DNA of 64,000 nt from the NCBI GenBank assembly GCA_951812925.1, contig OX638369.1:52323061-52387060 (forward strand). The letters run 5' to 3'. This document shows, piece after piece, positions 1 through 11,899 of this stretch. Every line of letters begins with the position of its first letter. Position 1 is the first letter of the stretch. Below the pieces are notes generated by a model. It did not search any database and was not told the origin of the DNA. It worked only from the letters and a program-made list of their open reading frames with translations. A program made the position numbers and the translations under genes. Source of the DNA: Calliopum simillimum. Its lineage: Eukaryota; Arthropoda; Insecta; Diptera; Lauxaniidae.

Positions 1-1435
1 AAAAGAACCGAAAGTCGAAAGGAAGCAAAATGTTCTTCACACCGCAGGCGAAGAAGACCAATGCAATATGTATTTACTTTGCACACACGTGCAGGTATTT
101 CCCTATAGTTTACTCATACAAACGGATATATGCACACATGCATAAAACCATAGTTGCAGCACACACCATTGCAATGCGCTTTGTTTAAGCGTTTTTTGGT
201 GTTAGCAGCAGAGTAGTGAGCAAAGCTTTGCACATTAAGGGAATTCATGACTTTATCATTTGGTATTGCGTGAAATGGTTTTACTTGAATTTGGTATCTC
301 TTATGAAAATTTAAATGCCCTTGCAATTAAATCAACTTTAGTAAAATTTAAGCTTCGTAATGGCGCGATTTTTCCTTTGGGAAAAGGCGAACACTTGCAG
401 TTTGAATATACGAAGTCAAAAAATAGTTTGCATAACAGGCCAGTCAAATAAAGCCTATACCAATCGATAGAGAATTTTTCACTGAAAAACATATCAAAAT
501 GGGTCCTAAGAATTTTTCCGGGAAGTTATGTTAATGTTTGATGTTTTCGATTTTAGTAATATTTGATATGTTATACCTATGTATGTCCTCGACCCAGAAA
601 AAAAAAAATTTTTGGGAGCATAAAAATCTTATAAATTAAGCAAAACAAAATATTTTGAAAATCAATGAACTGAATACCCTTATTTATTTAAATGTTTGCT
701 TGATTAGTATGTATACAAGTTGGGTATGTTAATATTTCAATTGGTATGTGCAATAGTGTAGTGTTTTCTCTCTACAAAGTGTAAATAAGCAGCGGTGTTG
801 TAGTGTGTAAAACTTAAGGGAGAAAACTATGAAGGCAACAACAGCAACCGGAAATGCATCGCATTCACAAACGTCAAAGTGTTGCTGTTGTTGCCGCCAT
901 ATTTGCGCTTTACCAGAATGGCAAACCAGTGTTGCCGAAAATAGTAAAGCTTTTTGACTGTTGAGTGCTTTAAATGCAAAGCATTACTAGTGATGTATTG
1001 GTGAAGTATTAATGTATTTTACATGCACGCATTTGTTATTCAAGTGTAAACTGCATAGAAATTTATGTGTGTGTGTTGGTGATGCTTGTAATTTGATTTT
1101 TTGGTACTGCTGTTGTTTAGTTTCTTTTGATGTTTTGTTTGTGAATACCTTTGTGTTTTATTCAGCAGAAGAAAATGCATTGCCAATGTGAGTGGCTTGA
1201 AGTGTTGCCAAATCTTGGTGCTCTTAATTGTTGAAGTTGAAAGCAAGAACTTAAAAATGAAGAAAGTATAAAGTTTTTACAAAGCTTGTCGAAAAATAAG
1301 ACAACTTATTAAGAGTAGGATCATTAACATTGCCAAAACTTTTAGCTTTAGAATTCGAATAACATCGAGTACCTATATGCCTTTGTGAAGCTCCCTGATG
1401 TATTCCCAAAATTTGAGCGAATTCATCATGCAAAA
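1..1435. other. AT-rich intergenic DNA, no supported gene
   Basis: No ORF here has a recognisable domain or a convincing exon structure. A 42-codon ATG ORF lies at 829-957 and is discussed among the rejected items. The sequence is AT-rich with short TG-rich runs near 1065-1080. Confidence 0.6.
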
Positions 1436-3480
1436 GTCGAAAAATGTTGAAAACTTGAGAAAATGTTGCAGAGGCCGAAAAACGTGTGGAAAATGTTTAG
1501 GTATAAAATGTTGCTCAATTTGAAAAATGTGGCAAAAGTCAAAAATGTGTGGAAATTGTTAATGTATTTGAAAAATGTTGCAGATGTGGAAAAATATTGA
1601 AAACTTGAGAAAATGTTGCAGAAGTCGAAAAACCTGTGGAAAATGTTTCACAAGATGAAAAATGTTAAGCGCGTTGAAAAATGTTGTAGCAGTCGGAAAA
1701 TGTGAAACAACGTTTAAGTATTTGGAAAATGTTGCAGAAATCGAAAAACGTGGAACAATGTCAAAGTATTTGGAAACTGTTGCAGAAGTCGAAAAACGTG
1801 TGGAAAATATTTAGGTATTTGAAAAATATTGCACAGTTTGAAAAATGTGGCAAAAGTCAAAAATGTGTGGAAATTGTTAATGTATTTGAAAAATGTTGCA
1901 GATGTCGAAAAATATTGAAAACTTGACAAAATGTTGCAGAAGTCGAAAAACCTGTGGAAAATGTTTAGGTATTTGAAAAATGTTTCACAAGATGAAAAAT
2001 GTTTCAAAAGTTGCAGAAGTCGAAAAAAGTAAAAATGTTGAAGTATTTGGAAAATTTTGCAGATGTCGAAAAATGTGTGCATGTAGGTATTTGAAAAATG
2101 TTGTATTTAGAAGTTAAAAAATGTTGAAAAAGTCGAATAATGTTGAAATATTTAAAACATGTTGCAGATGAAGTATTTGGAAAATGTTGCAGAGGTCGAA
2201 AAATGTGGAAAAATTTTGAAATATTTGAAAAATGTTGTACATGTTGAAAATTGTGGAAAAATTTTGAAAAATCCAAAAATGTCTTGAAATGAATGCAAAA
2301 AGTTTGAAAAATTAAGATCAAATGTGGCAAAAGTCGATATACATGTGTTTGATTTTTAAAAGTCGAAATTTTGGAAAAATTTTGAGATAATTCCAAAATG
2401 TTGCTAAAGTAAAATGTGTGAGAAAATATTTGAAACGTGTAACAGGTCGAAAAATGTTCAGATATCTAAAAAACTTTCATTTGTTCGAAAAATGAGGATA
2501 AATGTTGCAATAATTGAAGAATGTTGCAAGGAAGGATAAATGTTAAATATATATAGATGTTGGCCTTTTTTTTAAAAAAACCTTGTAAATAAATTACTCA
2601 AGGTATTTTTAGAACATTTTAAGCCCCACCATCTCTCAGTTAAGGCTTTTTCATAGCCTTTTTACTCTTTTTTATTTTATTGTAAGAAAGTATAATAAAA
2701 TGATGACATATTTGGAAAATTTGGAAAACGCCGGGAAATGTTGAATTATTTGAAAAAAAAGTTGCAAAAGTCGAAAAATTTTGAAATTGTGGAAAATTTA
2801 AAGCCGAATCATGTTGCAAAAGTAGAAACATTTGTAAGATGTTGAGAAAGATGACAAAAATTTCAAGCAAAATATGTTGATAGATGTTGAAAATGTTGCA
2901 AACGATGCATACCTACTTTTGAATTATTTCTTTGGACTTTTGACAAAACAACCCAAGTCGAGATAAGACAGTTCTCCAGGATATTAATCCTAAATACAAT
3001 ATAAAATTTAAATACGCTTATATTGGTATAATCGTCATGCCTCTGTAATTTCATGTTTCAGAGATATAAGGGTGTCCCATAGTTCACGCAAGATATGAAC
3101 TTAGCGCTATTCGTGCGGTAAAGTGTTATGAACCAAAAAAAAAAATAATTTGATAGCTGACACTATACGATTAGTCAAAATGTATGAAAAGAGGAGATTC
3201 AACGCTCCATCAACGAAATTGAGCCACATAATTGAAAAGTAGTTAATCAGTTTTTAGGCTCGCCTGAAAAGTTGCCAATTTCGAGTTAGGTTGTTTTTTC
3301 AGATTTGAAAAAAGGCTGCAAAAGTCGAAAAGTTCTGAAAATGTGCAACAATTTAAGCCCAAAATGTGGCAAAATTAGAAAGCATGTTGACAAAAAATTT
3401 TGGCAGAAATGAAAAAAGTTGCAGTAATCAAAAAATAAAGAAGCTTAAAATACCACAAAAGTAAAAAAATTCCAGCAAAA
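1436..3480. repeat. Degenerate minisatellite with a higher-order period
   Basis: The block is built from diverged short units around the words GTCGAAAAATGTTG, TTGCAGAAGTCGAAAAA and TATTTGGAAAATGTTGCAG. It is dense from 1436 to about 2545 and sparser at 2700-2905 and 3295-3480. A longer module is repeated: the segment starting CAAAAGTCAAAAATGTGTGG is at 1533 and again at 1851, 318 bp apart, with about 100 bp of closely matching sequence after each. The long antisense ORFs rich in Phe, Leu and His (1714-2396) follow from the repeat lacking stop codons on that strand and are not proposed as genes. Confidence 0.85.
2906..3294. other. Non-satellite segment interrupting the minisatellite
   Basis: The short-unit pattern stops near 2905 and resumes near 3295. 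Between them is unrelated sequence, including a stretch AGGGTGTCCCATAGTTCACG at about 3069. It is probably an old insertion, but I could not identify terminal repeats or a target duplication. Confidence 0.35.
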
Positions 3481-5160
3481 CCATAGGATCCTGTTTTGAA
3501 AATTGGCTGTTTTGTTGGCAAGTTTCGCTGCTAAGGAACTTAACTTTTGTAGACAGCGATTAACTATCTGATGAAGTAATTCATAAGTTTTCTTCAGTTA
3601 AAAATAATCAACAACTTAATTAGCAGACTGTTATCTGAAATTTTTTCCATTTTGTCTATTGCCTGTCTAGCATAAATGTATAAAAACAAAATCCCAAAAT
3701 AAACAAAAATATTAAGTCATTACACACACTTTCTCGCAGTCAAATATCTATAGAGCAGATAGGAAAAAACTTGGCGACTTTTCCCTCATATTTTGTTTTT
3801 TTTTTTTATTTTTTTGCTAATTTAACACCTTGCGGCATTTTGTCTCATTAGCAAGGATATCAAGTTAAAGCTTTGAGGCACTGGACGTGCTAAAGCATAA
3901 ATTTTTCAACACCACTCACTCACTCACTGACATTGACAATATGTATGTGAAGTACTGCTCTCATGCAGAAGTAAGTAAAAGACGCCAACGAAAAATACTA
4001 CAAAAGAAAAAGGAGAAATATATTGCAGAAAAATGATGAAAATTAGACGAAAGCAATGCCTTGCGGTTATTTTGCGCCCACTTTTGAGAGAAAAAGGACT
4101 TCTTGTGGTTACGCTCGCAATTCTTCTTGTTGCTTTGTTGTTTCTGCTTTGCTATTTATAGCAACAAATATTGCATATTTTTTAGGGCGTTGCGTGGAAT
4201 TAATTTCATTGTATTTTTTTCTTTTTTGTGAGTTTATTGCAATTGTTTGTTTGTGTTCGTGTTGGTGTTAGCTTTACGCTGTTTTTATTTATTTGTATGT
4301 CTATGGCATAAATAAGCAAATAGCTAGCGGCTGACGCTTAAGCGAATCCTTATACAATTATTTGCTTTAAAAATAAAATTTAGAAATTTTTTTCTGTTAA
4401 ATTTTGTGTTTATAAAGAATTGAGATAAAGAAAAATGTATTTCATTTAAAAATTTATTTACATTTTTAATATTGCAACTTAAATGACAAACTTAAAAATC
4501 CATTGCAGCATGTAATGGTAAAGGATCAACGTTATCCAATCTAAAGCGAATTAGCCATATACTAAAACCTGACCAATGTAGTTAATGCCAAATGATCAGA
4601 GCCGTATAAGGATGTTGCGCCATCTACCATGTGAACAATTCTTGTGGTAAAAAGAAACAACGAGAAGAGTTGTACTGTACAAAATATGAAGAACAGAATG
4701 TTCCAAGAACAAAAATTGCCCGCAAAAACTACGCAAGATTCTTTTTTTATTTATTTGAATACTGTTTGTAATGTCAAATGTTACAAAAAAAAAATATTAC
4801 ATAGTCTTAGGGGGCGATATTCGTTTTGGAAATATCCTGTTTTTCATAGGAGGTTTGAAGTTTGAGATTCGCTATAACTTCTTCAATTTCAACTATTTGA
4901 GAAAACTTCCAAGAGATGATTTTTTTAATTTTTTGTGGGCTTCAATTCTATGAAGTTTCCTTGGCACCTTAGGGTGGTAGAAACTGAGATAATGAGTACA
5001 ACTAGTCGAAAAAAACAGTTGAGATAAATGATTTTTATGAGTGAAATATAGTCCATGTCAAGACAACGATATACTATACTTGTTGATCGAACGTCAAATG
5101 GCGGAGCTATAAAAAAAGTTAGAGGCCGAAAAAAATGCTTTTTTTTCTTAAAAATCTTTC
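3481..5160. other. AT-rich intergenic DNA, no supported gene
   Basis: Simple T-rich and A-rich runs and several short ORFs of up to 73 codons, none with a recognisable domain. I see nothing else that can be supported. Confidence 0.55.
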
Positions 5161-5162
5161 AA

Positions 5163-5222
5163 ATCGTTAAGCTGTGCGACTCATAACATTTATAGTCGGT
5201 GTTCGAATCCCAAGGAGGGGAA
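5163..5222 (+). repeat. tRNA-like module with B box and A-rich tail
   Basis: The sequence GTTCGAATCCC (around 5200-5210) matches a Pol III B box / T-arm. It is preceded by GTTAAGCTGTGCGACT and followed by an A run. The same wording, inverted, occurs at 7101-7156. It does not fold as a complete tRNA by eye, so a tRNA-derived short interspersed repeat is more likely than a functional tRNA gene. Confidence 0.45.
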
Positions 5223-5324
5223 AAAAATATCTTTTTAAGATTTTTTTTTTTTTGACATATAAAATTGAATAACAGAATCAATATGATATAATAAATTTTC
5301 AGCCAGCTATCCAATAATGATGGC

Positions 5325-5394
5325 TTTGGCTAAGCTCGTTAAATTGCGTAACGCAGAACACTTCGGATTCCCAGGTTCAAATCCCCAACGGTAA
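5325..5394 (+). repeat. Second tRNA-like module
   Basis: GGTTCAAATCCCC near 5374-5386 resembles a B box and is preceded by TAAGCTCGTTAAATTGCG. An A-rich stretch follows. It is a diverged relative of the neighbouring module at 5163-5222, and no intact cloverleaf is visible. Confidence 0.35.
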
Positions 5395-5465
5395 ACATCC
5401 GAGAAAGAAAACTTTTTTAAATGCAAAGTTAAAATTAAAAAAAAAAATGTTATTTCAATTTAAAA

Positions 5466-7036
5466 CTAATAAGGCTGTAACTTATGGCCTGGCCAAAAAC
5501 TAAATATCCTACACTGCAGTATTTTGAAAATTTCGGTTATATTGGAGGTGCCCCTCTTGTCCGAGTTTATCCAATTTTTATTGAGCTTGCATTTATAATT
5601 CTTAGTGTCTGAGTCAGCCAGCCAGACAGACAGACATGGCTATCAGGAGGTGACGCTGATCAAGAACATATATGGGCAAATCCGAAAATAATCTCCTCTT
5701 ATATGACCCAGTTTTTAAAAAAAAATTTTTTTCATGTACAATAACCAAATGTTGTGGAATTTATTCGTAGACGTATGAGCTGTAATTTCCAATAGGCGAA
5801 CAGAAAATTTTCGACCTGAGGGGGTGTCAGGAGGTCGTTTTATCTGAAAATTTTGGGAAAATCGAGATTTTCGATACTATACGGGAGAGCACATACTTCA
5901 GAAGTAGTAGATATGTTACGGGGCATCTTTCCAAATATTCTGAAGTAAAATTCAAAAAAATCGTATGTGGGTCGCGCCGACAAAATGGGTTAAAAAGTCT
6001 AAATCACTCATTACGGCCACATAACAGGTCCTAAAATTCTGAAAAAAATCAAGCAAATTCCTTGATATAAAGTAAAGCGAATTTGTTTATGATGTTTTTT
6101 TAATTTAAGCGCCCCCTGCCGAGTAAAAAATTAAAAACGCTAATTTTTGGGTAAAAAACGTGATTTTTGGCGAAAAGCGAAATTTTGAGTTTTTTTCATT
6201 TTTTGCTCCAAATGAGGGGCTCAAATTAAAGAAACATCATAAAAAAAGTCGATTTATTTTTTCTCAAGGAATTTGCTTGATTTTTTTCAGAATTTTAGGA
6301 CCTGTTACTTGGCCGTAATAAGCGATTTAAACTTTTTAACCCATTCTGGCGCCACAACCCACATAGGATTTTTTTGAGTTTTACTCCAGAATGTTTGTTA
6401 GATATCCCGCTATCTTGCCTTATGTGTAGCTATGGTGTGCTCGATCGCATATCGCCAATAATCGCATTTTTTACCAAAAATTTTGCGTTTTTAATTTTTT
6501 ACTCGGCAGGGGGCGCTTAGATTAAAAAATATTATAAGCAAAGTCGATTTATTTTTTATCAAGGAACTTGCTTGATTTTTTTCAGAATTTTAGGACCTGT
6601 TATGTGGCCGTAATGAGTGATATAGACCTTTTAACCCGTTTTGTCGCCGCGACCCACATACGATTTTTTTGAATTTTACTTCAGAATATTTGGAAAGGTG
6701 CCCCGTAACATATCTACTACTTCTGAAGTATGTGCTCTCCCGTATAGTATCGAAAATCTCGATTTTCCCAAAATTTTCAGATAAAACGACCTCCTGACAC
6801 CCCCTCAGGTCGAAAATTTTTTGTTCGCCTATTGGAAATTGCAGCTCATACGTCTACGAATAAATTCCACCACATTTGGTTATTGTACATGAAAAAATTT
6901 TTTTTTTTAAAACTGGGTCATATAAGAGGAGATTATTTTCGGATTTGCCCATATACTTTTCTATATCTGCCACGCCTCCTTCTCTGCGTTACAAGCTGAA
7001 GGACAAAGTGAATATACTATTGGTGTAGGATATAAA
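5466..7036 (-). mobile_element. DINE-1/Helentron-like element (copy a), split by a foldback
   Basis: Reading plus to minus, it begins CTAATAAGG, then a near-perfect hairpin TTATGGCCTGGCCAAAA, the CAGACAGACAGACATGGCTAT microsatellite block, and ends GGTGTAGGATATAAAA. Other copies in the window have the same order: 5' end TATACCCT..AGGGTATA, a GTCT/GGCT microsatellite core, a stem-loop TTTGGCCAGGCCAAA and terminal CTAG. This layout is known for DINE-1/HINE elements. The copy lacks part of the internal tandem region and is interrupted at 5673-6951 by another element. Confidence 0.7.
5673..6951. mobile_element. Foldback element FB1, nested in DINE copy a
   Basis: The termini are TGGGCAAATCCG and CGGATTTGCCCA. 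The arms 5673-6141 and 6484-6951 are near-perfect inverted copies. The middle holds a third, partial copy of the arm (about 6246-6395) in right-arm orientation. The flanks are TATA at 5669-5672 and TATA at 6952-6955. Compared with intact DINE copies (GAATATATATACTTTT) this fits a 2-bp TA duplication. There is no transposase ORF, so it is non-autonomous; the TA target suggests Tc1/mariner-type mobilisation. Confidence 0.8.
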
Positions 7037-7100
7037 AAGAACAACCAACAGGCCCGTAAATTGTATACGTTTAAAAAAAAAAATTAAAAAATATTTTTCC

Positions 7101-7156
7101 GCAATCACTGGGCTTCGAACCCCGACTATCAATGTTCTAAATCGCACAACTTAATG
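7101..7156 (-). repeat. tRNA-like module (minus strand)
   Basis: On the minus strand it reads GTTGTGCGATTTAGAAC, then GATAGTCGGGGTTCGAAGCCC, then an A-rich tail (plus-strand T/A run at 7075-7097). It is the same family as 5163-5222 in opposite orientation, on the other side of the DINE/FB1 nest. Confidence 0.4.
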
Positions 7157-7370
7157 AGGTCTGAGAAATTTGAATTGTATTATGTTGGTCCAAAATCATA
7201 CAAAATAAATTTCAATAGAAAAAATAAAATTTATGGCCTATGTTCAGCCATTTCAAAAATAAAATTTAATTGTACGGCCGATACACAGCCCATGTTCAGC
7301 CCATTTGTTTTCTATAATAATTTTTCTTTGTACAGCCGTTTTTGCCTTTGTACAGCCCTTGCACAGACGT

Positions 7371-7378
7371 ATGTACAG
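7371..7378 (+). repeat. Left target-site duplication ATGTACAG
   Basis: The 8-bp word ATGTACAG abuts the TAGACCGGTGCG terminus of the following element and recurs directly after its other terminus at 9075-9082. Confidence 0.9.
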
Positions 7379-9074
7379 TAGACCGGTGCGTTTTGGACAA
7401 AAGTTTAAAATTTGTCGCGCAACCGGCAGAATTGTAAAGTTTAACTATCGACATGAAGATTGCCGCCACCCTAGCTCCGAGCGATGACGGGAAGGGGTGT
7501 CGATATATTTTTGAAGGTTGAAAAACGTGGTTTAAAAATGCATGCTCATAGGTCTGAAGTGAATCAATTCTCAGCTTCGTAGTAGGTCGAAAACTGAAAT
7601 TCAAGACATGGATTCTTATGTATTTTTTCCCGTAGAATCGAATGGCATCATTAGTTTTCTTATTAGACGTCCATTTTTGGCGTTAAGTGAACTTTTCAGC
7701 TAAAAAAAATCGAAATTTTTCCAAATCCCTTGTTTGAGCACTCCACAATTGAACAGAAAAAATCTTAGAAAAATTTAAAATATATATTTTGTTAGGATTT
7801 TTCCTGACAAATCCAGTGATACCAGTTTTTTTGCGCTACGACATTATTTTCATTCATGAAAAACGAATTTTTGATTTTTATTATCAAAAAATATCACGAA
7901 ATCGGGCGTAAATATTTAGTCAACGACGGTTTCCAACGTCCGGACGGTTTTTTTTTCGGTGCCCCCTAGTAAAATTTTTTTAGAATATTTTTGGAAATTT
8001 TTTAACCCATTATAAACAAGTTTTTGAAAAAGGGGTCAAAAAGACCCTTAAAAACGGGATATAATGGGTTAAGATGTTTGCATAACTTAATGTAGAATCA
8101 AGCATGGAATAACATTTTGGAACATTTTAACCCATTATAAACAAGTTTTTGGAAAAAGGGGTCGAAAAGACCCTTAAAACGCTATATAATGGGTTAAGAT
8201 GTTTGCATAACTTAATGTAAAATCAAGCATGAAATAATATTTTAGAACATCTTAACCCATTATATCGCGTTTTTAAGGGTCTTTTCGACCCCTTTTTTCC
8301 AAAAACTTGTTTATAATGGGTTAAGATGTTCTTAAATATTGTTCCATGCTTGATTTTACATTAAGTTAAGCAAACATCTTAAACCATTATATCCCGTTTT
8401 TAAGGGTCTTTTTGACCCCTTTTCCAAAAACTTGTTTATAATGGGTTAAAAAATTTCCAAAAATATTCTAAAAAAATTTTACTAGGGGGCACCGAAAAAA
8501 AAAAACCGTCCGGACGTTGGGAACCGTCGTTGACTAAATATTTACGCCCGATTTCGTGATATTTTTTGATAATAAAAATCAAAAATTCGTTTTTCATGAA
8601 TGAAAATAATGTCGTAGCGCAAAAAAACTGGTATCACTGGATTTGTCAGGAAAAATCCTAACAAAATATATATTTTAAATTTTTCTAAGATTTTTTCTGT
8701 TCAATTGTGGAGTGCTCAAACAAGGGATTTGGAAAAATTTCGATTTTTTTTAGCTGAAAAGTTCACTTAACGCCAAAAATGGACGTATAATCAGAAAACT
8801 AATGATGCCATTCGATTCTACGGGAAAAAATACATAAGAATCCATGTCTTGAATTTCAGTTTTCGACCTACTACGAAGCTGAGAATTGATTCACTTCGGA
8901 CCTATGAGCATGCATTTTTAAACCACGTTTTTCAACCTTCAAAAATATATCGACACCCCTTCCCGTCATCGCTCGGAGCTAGGGTGGCGGCAATCTTCAT
9001 GTCGATAGTTAAACTTTACAATTCTGCCGGTTGCGCGACGAATTTTAAACTTGCGTCCAAAACGCACCGGTCTA
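7379..9074. mobile_element. Foldback element FB2, hAT-like, about 1.7-kb palindrome
   Basis: The terminal inverted repeat starts TAGACCGGTGCGTTTTGGAC. The whole 1,696 bp forms two long arms, 7379 to about 8226 and about 8227 to 9074. Near the centre each arm has two tandem subrepeats around TTAACCCATTATA and AAGGGTCTTTTTGACCCC. Perfect 8-bp duplications ATGTACAG flank it, which points to the hAT (or P) class. The mirrored ORFs at 7296-7604 (minus) and 8849-9211 (plus) are simply the two arms read outward. No transposase is present. Confidence 0.9.
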
Positions 9075-9082
9075 ATGTACAG
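9075..9082 (+). repeat. Right target-site duplication ATGTACAG
   Basis: Direct copy of 7371-7378 immediately after the CCGGTCTA terminus. Confidence 0.9.
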
Positions 9083-9095
9083 CCTTTTGGGCTTT

Positions 9096-9256
9096 TATAC
9101 CCTACACCCAGGATATATTCACTTTGTCCTTCCGTTTGTAATGCAGAGAAGGAGGCGTGGCAGGTATGGAAAAGTATATATATTCTTGATCAGCGTCACC
9201 TCTTGAGTTGATATAGCCACGTCCGTCAGTCTGTCCGTCTGCCTGTCTGGCGGGCC
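9096..9256 (+). mobile_element. DINE-1-like element copy b, 5' fragment
   Basis: Starts TATACCCTACACCCAGG, followed by CACTTTGTCCTTCCG, GAAGGAGGCGTGGCAG and TATATATATTCTTGATCAGC, and stops in the GTCCGTC microsatellite. The 3' stem-loop and CTAG end are missing. Confidence 0.75.
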
Positions 9257-10126
9257 ATTATTTGTTAAATTTCATCACAATCCAGAGGTAGCACATTTTA
9301 AAACCGACAATAATAATTTTAAGAATAAATTTCGTAATAATGCAGGGAATTTCTTTAATTTTAAGTATTAAAAATAAATTTGAGTTTTTTTTTTTTTTTA
9401 ATTTAAAAATATTTTTTTTAATATTAAACCACAAATTGCTTACCATAATTTTGTCATTATAAATCTATTGTGCCATAAATAATTTTTCATTCAATTTAAA
9501 GTTAAATATTTAATATCTATAGATTTGTCATTTTTGTAGTTTTTTTGTCATGAAAAATGTGTAGTTGTTTTTGTTGTTGTCTACTCTGTTGTATGCTGTA
9601 CCACAATATAATTCTCTTTTGTGTCTATAATAAATCTAGACAACGCATAATATTGTCATTATTCATTAAACAAAATACATTTCATAGAAAAATAAAAATT
9701 AATTTTATGGGAAATGTTTTTTTTTTTTCTTTTTTGAAAATTTTTGTGTAATTTGTTGTTTGAAAATTTTATGATTTTTAGTTTTGTCATGTCAACATTA
9801 GCAGATTTATTGTTGCTTTTGCTTTGCATTTGCTGTCTGTATTGACAATGTTGAAAGCGCTTATCAGCTGCAAGCAAGCACTTGGAGTGTGAAATAGGGT
9901 TAGCATTTGCGTATCTGTGTCGAAATGTTAATTTTTTTTATGTAAATTTAAGTAGTATTTTTACTTTAACAATAAGTGATTTCTTCAATGAAAACATTTA
10001 TTTTGCAATTATAGTAGTGTGTAATATTTCATAAGCGCCATGTCGCTCTAAAGAAAGGGGCATATTTAGATTGATTGATATAATTTTTAAGATTTATCAA
10101 AATATTTTTTTTTTATTTACTAACAA
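9257..10126. other. Very AT-rich DNA, no supported gene
   Basis: Long A and T runs and short ORFs without recognisable domains. Nothing further can be supported. Confidence 0.5.
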
Positions 10127-11345
10127 CACTGTTCTTGAAGGACAGGATTATTACAGAGAAGTCCAGATATAAACTGAAAATGAGGGATGATTCTCTACGC
10201 TTTTGTGATCACTTTCCCAATAGCCAGAAAATCCGATCCTATCCCCCCTTCGAGAAGATCCCTTCTATAGTTATCGCATTTTCTCTATAGGTATAATTTT
10301 TTTTTTTTTTTAAATACATTAAACAACGATTAAAATATTCACTGTTTTCCGATGCTGAATTCGAATCCCTCCTCAGAATTGTTCAATCGTGTATGAATTT
10401 CGAGATATCCTAATCAATAGAAAAAACTCGTTTTTGCTATTTTTTGAAGCTATCTATCTAGATAACATATGAATCATTCGTAAAATCTGATAGATAACTT
10501 AAACCTTTCCACCCGAAAAAAAAGCTGTAGGGAACACAATATTTGTGATAGGTTAATCTTAGAAACTTAATTTAAGTACAATGTTTGACCGTCTCTAAAT
10601 TAAAATTTTCACCGCCAGAAGTGCTTCCGGTCTATACTCTCAACAAATGTTTTTGATTTGAATTTTTGGAATATAATGTCCTTGGAGTGGTTACAAGAAA
10701 AAACAGTGGTTACTAAAAATTGCATTAATTTTATTAATTCAATCAATTTAAGTGACGTTAATAACCGATTTATTCAAAAATTTTTGGGATATATTGTCCC
10801 AACAGGTTCGAAAGGTTTAAAAAAGAGTGTCGAAATCCTTTTTTTTTCTCGGAGGCATCTTAACCTAATAAGATAATAAAGTGCAAAAAATCACGATTTT
10901 TCAATGTTTCGGTTGACGATATTTCTGAAAAAAAAAAAATTCGACAATGTACATAATTTAAATTTAGTTCTAAAGATTTTATGGGTGAACAATATGTTAT
11001 CTAGATATATAGCTTCAAAAATGTCATAAAAAGGTATGTTATTGCTTTTTAGGTTAGGATCACTATGAACCCTTGTGGTCTATGTGTGGCAGTATGGCAG
11101 TTACCCTAACCTAACCAAGGTTAGGATATCTCAAAAACTATACGCGACAGAGCCAGATTCAGCACCGCAAAACACATCAAAAGTGACTACATATTTTTAT
11201 TTTTATTTATTGCACTTAAAGAAATTTTCTGCTACATGGAGAAAATGTTGAAACAAGAAAAAAGGGGATCAGATTTTCTGGCCACCCAATCCCAACAGTT
11301 TTTGTGGGGATTTTTTTGTAATAGTCCTGTTCTTTAAGGACAGTG
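10127..11345. mobile_element. Diverged foldback element FB3
   Basis: The terminal inverted repeat CACTGTTCTTGAAGGACAGG at 10127 pairs with CCTGTTCTTTAAGGACAGTG ending at 11345. Internal inverted matches include AGCTATCTATCTAGATAACA (near 10449) against GTTATCTAGATATATAGCT (near 10997). Arms are eroded, so it is older than FB1 or FB2. I could not find a target duplication. A short retroelement tail (11048-11125) lies inside it. Confidence 0.6.
11048..11125 (+). repeat. Retroelement 3' tail fragment ending CCTAACCTAACC
   Basis: The wording GGATCACTATGAACCC, GTGGTCTATGTGTGGCAG and CCTAACCTAACC parallels the 3' end of the non-LTR remnant at 24178-24245 (TATCACTATGGACC, GGTCTATGTATGGCC, CCTTACCTAACC). 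It is probably a 5'-truncated copy of the same family. Confidence 0.4.
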
Positions 11346-11899
11346 TGTAGGCACATTAAATTTAACAAAGTTTTTATATAAAATACCTTTCATCTTTTTC
11401 TCCAAAAAACGCAATATTTTTGCAAGCCCATCACTTGTCTTGAGCATATTAACAATTTTTAGGTCATAAAGTTGCAAACATAGCTGTTTTGAGGCATATT
11501 CGAAGTACCATCACACTTAGAGCAAACAGAATTGTATACCTAGATCCGGTGATTATCAAAAATATCCAAAAATAAAACTCCAAATAAAAAATCATCGATT
11601 GTATTACATTGAGTTAAATTATTTTGAGGGAAATGAATGTTGGTCATTTTTTTATTCAATGTTTTTATTTTTGGATGCTTATCATTGGATTTTTTTTTTG
11701 TTTTCTTTTTTTTTAATGGAACCGCTAGATCCAGCTTCACTTAATTTTACATTTTAACTTTTCCAATTAGATCCATACTTTCCGAGTATTTCAACTACAT
11801 ACAAAAGATTCAAAATTTTTTTTTTTTTGGTCTTTGTATGGAATTGGGATATCTTTGCTTCAATGAACGATAACTCGGAAATTATGGATCTAATTGAAA

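Noticed and set aside
829..957. 42-codon ATG ORF with five consecutive cysteines
   Set aside because: Low-complexity CAA/TGT sequence common in fly DNA, weak start context, and no splice or homology evidence.
1714..2396. Two overlapping antisense ORFs of 122 and 130 codons
   Set aside because: They read through the minisatellite, which lacks stops on that strand. The Phe/His/Leu-rich translation follows the repeat period.
7296..9211. Mirror-image ORFs at 7296-7604 and 8849-9211
   Set aside because: They are the same foldback arm read outward from both sides, not a conserved protein pair.
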